Below the pieces are notes generated by a model. It was not told where the DNA came from. It ran no database searches and saw only the letters and a list, made by a program, of their open reading frames with translations. The position numbers and the translations under genes are program-made. From Saccharomonospora piscinae (GTDB lineage: Bacteria; Actinomycetota; Actinomycetes; Mycobacteriales; Pseudonocardiaceae), in NCBI RefSeq assembly GCF_005862235.1, contig NZ_VCEK01000004.1, positions 509,869 to 573,868 of the forward strand: DNA of 64,000 bases. Direction: 5' to 3'. Shown here one piece after another: positions 60,813-64,000 of the stretch; position 1 is the first letter of the stretch; every line of letters starts with the position of its first letter.

Positions 60813-61388
60813 TCAGCTCGTGACGAGCGTTTCTGATTCCGTTGCCGAGTCGGACCCCGCGCGTGAGCGGAGACCGTACGCGAAATCGTGCAGGCAATCG
60901 CGAACGACCGGGTCGGTCAGTGGCACAGTGGTGACGTCGACCGGATTTCCCGCGTCATCCAGTCGAATTCCGGCGGTGCGAGTGGGCTGCCCGATGTCGG
61001 CGGCGATCCGGGGAATCGGGAATCCCGCGGTGGTCGTCGCGAAAACGGTCCGCGGGGTCCTGCGGGAGGCCGCCGCGCGCAGCACCTCGATCTTGAGATC
61101 GATGTCCTCGGGTACGGCCTCGATCACCAGGTCCGCCGGCCGGGCTGTGTGCGGAGCGACCGTGCAGTCGAACCGCGCGAGTCGTGCGGTGGTGAACGAG
61201 GCCGGCATCAGGTTACGTTCGTCGGGACGTCGGGCCCGGCGTGCGATGTCGACCCGTGCTCTGGTCAGCCTGGCCGGATCGGCCTCGATGCCGACCACGT
61301 GGTAACCGTGGTCGATCAGTGTCAGTGTCATGGTGGCACCGGCCCGGCCCAGGCCGATGATCCACACAGTGCCGAACGGCCGAGACAT
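60813..61388 (-). CDS. Truncated 3-hydroxyacyl-CoA dehydrogenase-like protein
   Basis: 191 residues from the ATG at 61388, with GGAAGG 8 bp upstream. Only the NAD-binding domain is present: IIGLGRAGATMTLTLIDHGYHVVGIEADPARL, the Asp binding ribose, and ADLVIEAVPEDIDLK. The segment that normally reads H-F-F-N-P is replaced by RLDDAGNPVD, removing the catalytic His, and the C-terminal substrate domain is absent. It is therefore unlikely to be a classical dehydrogenase. Similar short proteins occur in polyketide extender clusters (Asm13 is a full-length relative). Same strand as the carboxylase gene, 60 bp apart. Confidence 0.8.
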   Translation of the reverse strand: MSRPFGTVWIIGLGRAGATMTLTLIDHGYHVVGIEADPARLTRARVDIARRARRPDERNLMPASFTTARLARFDCTVAPHTARPADLVIEAVPEDIDLKIEVLRAAASRRTPRTVFATTTAGFPIPRIAADIGQPTRTAGIRLDDAGNPVDVTTVPLTDPVVRDCLHDFAYGLRSRAGSDSATESETLVTS

Positions 61389-61447
61389 GGCCAACGCCTT
61401 CCATTACCAACCGCTGTCTCCTCCTGTCTCCATCGCGGCCCTGGATC

Positions 61448-62854
61448 TCAGAGCGGGATGTTGTTGTGGCTCCCTCGGCGAGCGGGTGCTGCGGAGAGCG
61501 CTTCGGCCACTCTGCGGCGCGTCCGGTCGGGGCGCACCACCTCATCGACCACACCGAGGCGGCGTGCGCGGTCGACGCCGCCTGCCTCGCGTTGTTGCTT
61601 GTCCACCAGTTCGGCTCGAAGCCGCTCGCGATCCTGCTCCGATGCGGCCGCGAGTTGCTTCCGGTAGAGGATTCCGACGGCCGCCTCCGCGCCCATGACC
61701 GCCACCTCGCCGTCCGGCCACGCGAAGACGTTCGTGGCGCCCAGCGAGCGGGAGTTCATCGCGATGTACGCGCCGCCGTAGGACTTCCTGGTAATGACCG
61801 TCACGCGCGGCACGGTCGCCTCCGCGAAGGCGTGCAGCAGCTTGGCACCCCTGCGCACGACACCGCCCCACTCCTGCTCCACGCCGGGCAGGTAGCCGGG
61901 CACGTCCACCACGACGACGAGCGGAATGCCGAAGGCGTCGCACATCCGGACGAAGCGCGACGCCTTCTCGGCGGACGGCGAGTCGAGACAGCCGCCCTTG
62001 CGCAGGGGATTGTTCGCCAGCACGCCGACGGTGTGGCCTGCGAGCCTGCCGAGACCGACCACCATGTTCGCCGCCCACTTGGGCTGGATCTCCTCGAACT
62101 CCCCGTCGTCGACGAAGTCGCGGACCAGCGGGCGCACGTCGTACGCCCTGCGGGGCGAGGCGGGCAGGCGAGCGCTCAGGTCGGGACCGTCCGGCAGCGT
62201 GTCCGGCTCGAACACGCCGGGCGCGGCGAGCAGGCTCGCGAACGCGCGGGCTCTGGCGTAGGCGTCGTCCTCATCCCCGGCGATGACGTGCGCGACCCCG
62301 GAGCGGGTCCCGTGGGCCTCGGAACCGCCGAGGCCCTCCATGTCGATCTGTTCACCGGTGACGCTGCGGACGACCTCCGGTCCCGTGATGAACAGGCGGC
62401 CGGGTGCCGCCATGATGACGAGGTCGGTGAGCGCGGGGCCGTAGGCGGCCGCGCCCGCTGCGGGGCCGAGAATGACCGAGATCTGGGGCACGGTGCCCGA
62501 GGCGGCGACGATGGCGGCGAACATCCGGCCGACCCCGTCCATCGACTCGACGCCGTCGGCGAGCTTCGCGCCACCGGAGTGCCACAGGCCGAGCACCGGG
62601 CAGCGCATCGCGACCGCGAGCTCGATCGCCTCGATGATCCGGTCGGCCTCCGCGGCACCGAGTGACCCGCCGCGCTTCGTCGCGTCGGTGCAGTAGGCGA
62701 CGACGGGCACCCCGTTCGCGGACCCGGTCGCCACCCGGACCGAGCCGCCGTTGTCCTCGCCGTACGGCGTGAGTGTTCCCGGATCGAACAGCCGGCCGAG
62801 CCGGTTCATGGGCTCACGGAAGTCCGTGTCGTCCTGCACAGGCTGCAGTGTCAT
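61448..62854 (-). CDS. Acyl-CoA carboxylase beta subunit (carboxyltransferase)
   Basis: 468 residues from the ATG at 62854. Crotonase-fold carboxyltransferase: VAYCTDATKRGGSLGAAEADRI, LGLWHSGGAKLADGVESM, VILGPAAGAAAYGPAL, then the C-terminal half with PLRKGGCLDSPSAEKASRF, VVVVDVPGYLPGVEQEWGGV and RKSYGGAYIAMNSRSLGATN. Oxyanion-hole glycines are visible in both halves. It transfers CO2 from carboxybiotin to propionyl- or acetyl-CoA (methylmalonyl- or malonyl-CoA). The biotin carboxylase subunit is not in the window. Next to an AHBA synthase it plausibly supplies polyketide extender units. Confidence 0.92.
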   Translation of the reverse strand: MTLQPVQDDTDFREPMNRLGRLFDPGTLTPYGEDNGGSVRVATGSANGVPVVAYCTDATKRGGSLGAAEADRIIEAIELAVAMRCPVLGLWHSGGAKLADGVESMDGVGRMFAAIVAASGTVPQISVILGPAAGAAAYGPALTDLVIMAAPGRLFITGPEVVRSVTGEQIDMEGLGGSEAHGTRSGVAHVIAGDEDDAYARARAFASLLAAPGVFEPDTLPDGPDLSARLPASPRRAYDVRPLVRDFVDDGEFEEIQPKWAANMVVGLGRLAGHTVGVLANNPLRKGGCLDSPSAEKASRFVRMCDAFGIPLVVVVDVPGYLPGVEQEWGGVVRRGAKLLHAFAEATVPRVTVITRKSYGGAYIAMNSRSLGATNVFAWPDGEVAVMGAEAAVGILYRKQLAAASEQDRERLRAELVDKQQREAGGVDRARRLGVVDEVVRPDRTRRRVAEALSAAPARRGSHNNIPL

Positions 62855-63120
62855 CGGTTCCCCAAGAACGTCGTGGTCGGCTGAGCGAAGCACCGGTCAG
62901 CAGGCCGCGCGGACTCAACTGGAGAAGAACTTCCCGAACAAGCCCGGATCAGGCAACCCCTGATCTCCGCTGGGCGCACAGGGGTCTAGGTCGTGGCCCG
63001 TGTCGTCGCTCCGATAAGGGGTTTCGTAGGGGGGAGGCCCTGTCCGCAGTGCTGTTAGCTTGGGTGCCGGCCGGCTCGTCGGATACCGGGCGGCCGTCGT
63101 AGCAGGAAAGGCTACCGATC
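62855..63120 (+). other. Divergent regulatory region of the AHBA-type cluster
   Basis: 266 bp between divergent carboxylase and AHBA synthase genes. A TAGGTC-like hexamer near 62,995 and the dyad CCCCTG/CAGGGG (62,965-62,996) are the only signals noticed. Confidence 0.35.
63099..63115 (+). promoter_or_regulatory. Ribosome site in a hairpin loop
   Basis: GTAGC (63099-63103) pairs with GCTAC (63111-63115), leaving the ribosome site AGGAAAG as the loop, 6 bp before the ATG at 63121. Folding could modulate translation. A 5-bp stem is weak. Confidence 0.35.
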
Positions 63121-64000
63121 ATGAGTGATGCTTTGTCGCGGCCGCTGGACCTGCCAGCATGGCCGCAGTTCGACGACGCCGAGCGCGCCGGGCTGCTTCG
63201 TGCGCTCGACCAGGGTCAGTGGTGGCGAATGGGCGGCAGTGAGGTCGATTCGTTCGAGAGCGAGTTCGCCGACCACCACGGGGCGCCGCACGCGCTCGCG
63301 GTCACGAACGGCACGCACGCCCTCGAACTGGCGCTGCAGGTGCTGGGCGTCGAACCGGGCTCCGAGGTCATCGTGCCCGCCTTCACCTTCATCTCCTCGT
63401 CGCAGGCCGCGCAACGGCTCGGCGCGGTCGCGGTCCCCGTCGACGTCGACCTCGACACGTACTGCATCGACGTCGAGGCCACCTCGGCCGCGGTGACCTC
63501 CAAGACCGCCGCGATCATGCCGGTTCACATGGCGGGGCAGATGTCCGACATGGACGCTCTGGCGAAGCTCTCGGCCGATTCCGGTGTGCCGCTGCTGCAG
63601 GACGCGGCCCACGCTCACGGCGCGCGGTGGCGCGGCAAGCGCGTGGGCGAACTCGGCTCGGTCGCCGCTTTCAGCTTCCAGAACGGCAAGCTGATGACAG
63701 CGGGTGAGGGCGGTGCCGTCACCTTCCCGGACGCCGAACTGCACGAGATGGCCTTCCTGCGGCACAGCTGTGGCCGTCCGCGCACCGACCGGCTCTACAA
63801 GCACCGCGTCGCGGGCTCCAACTTCCGGATCAACGAGTTCTCCGCGAGCGTGCTGCGGGCGCAGCTGGCCCGGCTCGACGACCAGATCGAGACGCGCGAG
63901 GCGCGGAGCAAGGTGCTGAGCGGGTTGCTCGCCGACGTCCCCGGTGTCGAACCGCAGGGTCGCGACGAGCGGTGCGACCGCATGTCGCACTACATGGCGA
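63121..64000 (+). CDS. 3-amino-5-hydroxybenzoate (AHBA) synthase-like aminotransferase (3' end outside window)
   Basis: 293 residues visible from the ATG at 63121, with AGGAAAG upstream. DegT/DnrJ/EryC1 fold: GQWWRMGGSEVDSFESEFA, AVTNGTHALELALQVLGV, EVIVPAFTFISSSQAAQRLGAV and VPLLQDAAHAHGARW, with PLP lysine K190 in SFQNGKLMTAGEGGAV and the PLP-pairing Asp161. These match the known RifK sequence very closely as I recall it, including GQWWRMGG and the QNGKLMTAGEGG loop that ordinary sugar aminotransferases lack. AHBA synthase dehydrates aminoDHS to AHBA, the starter of rifamycin, geldanamycin and mitomycin. Assignment needs the missing C terminus and cluster. Confidence 0.88.
   Translation, partial: MSDALSRPLDLPAWPQFDDAERAGLLRALDQGQWWRMGGSEVDSFESEFADHHGAPHALAVTNGTHALELALQVLGVEPGSEVIVPAFTFISSSQAAQRLGAVAVPVDVDLDTYCIDVEATSAAVTSKTAAIMPVHMAGQMSDMDALAKLSADSGVPLLQDAAHAHGARWRGKRVGELGSVAAFSFQNGKLMTAGEGGAVTFPDAELHEMAFLRHSCGRPRTDRLYKHRVAGSNFRINEFSASVLRAQLARLDDQIETREARSKVLSGLLADVPGVEPQGRDERCDRMSHYMA

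Overview
The window is high-GC, densely packed actinobacterial DNA with many GTG starts, 4-bp ATGA/GTGA overlaps between neighbouring genes and hairpin terminators that mostly lack a T-tract. The gene content (Zur/SmtB pair, Z-polyprenyl diphosphate synthase, DUF3558 lipoprotein, ECF41 sigma factor) and the recognisable sequences point to the Pseudonocardiaceae (Saccharomonospora/Amycolatopsis-like). This is inferred from family resemblance; no search was run.

Positions 1-28,000 are largely conserved chromosome. The order dnaJ, rsmE, HIT, phoH, ybeY, corC, deaminase-like, era, recO, uppS, small protein, then zur-smtB, glyS, dgt and dnaG parallels the Mycobacterium tuberculosis Rv2373c-Rv2343c region. 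It covers ribosome maturation (YbeY, Era, RsmE), cell-wall lipid carrier synthesis (UppS), recombination (RecO), zinc homeostasis (Zur, SmtB, a COG0701 permease with a His-rich partner), methionine synthesis (metY-metX) and replication priming (DnaG). Lineage-specific genes are inserted here: an RHH/PIN-like toxin-antitoxin pair, a sortase with a membrane-anchored partner, a serpin, a GT-C-like membrane protein and an orphan ECF41 sigma factor.

Positions 28,000-47,900 hold a tRNA-Asn with a classical terminator, small metabolic genes, a WYL regulator divergent from a FAD oxidase, a BCCT transporter with a good promoter, a PAP2 phosphatase, a CapA-like protein and a Ser/Thr kinase. A GntR-controlled tripartite tricarboxylate transporter operon (tctC-tctB-tctA plus a DapA/NanA-family lyase) is divergent from a 1,389-residue secreted FG-GAP/LamG/SGNH hydrolase. 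The two share an intergenic region with an exact long-distance inverted repeat.

Positions 48,000-53,000, just downstream of tRNA-Met(CAT), form an accessory island. It has an IS5-like transposase remnant, a degenerate sequence present in two copies, a DUF3558 lipoprotein with an ESX-substrate-like helical protein, a frameshifted TPR remnant, and a two-gene operon coupling an unknown 267-residue protein to an XRE-ImmA/IrrE metallopeptidase, read from a probably leaderless promoter.

Positions 53,000-60,700 carry a TetR-controlled Baeyer-Villiger monooxygenase/SMP-30 lactonase pair with a clear palindromic operator, a COG3044 ATPase, a CGNR zinc-finger protein, a dehalogenase-like hydrolase and a cold-shock protein. 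A 161-bp MITE with 17-bp terminal repeats and a CTAA target duplication sits exactly at the hydrolase stop codon. Its ends match the IS5-like remnant 12 kb away.

The right edge (60,800-64,000) looks like the border of a natural-product gene cluster. The last gene, cut by the window end, strongly resembles 3-amino-5-hydroxybenzoate (AHBA) synthase (RifK), the committed enzyme for ansamycin and mitomycin starter units. It is preceded by an acyl-CoA carboxylase beta subunit and a hydroxyacyl-CoA-dehydrogenase-like protein that may supply extender units.
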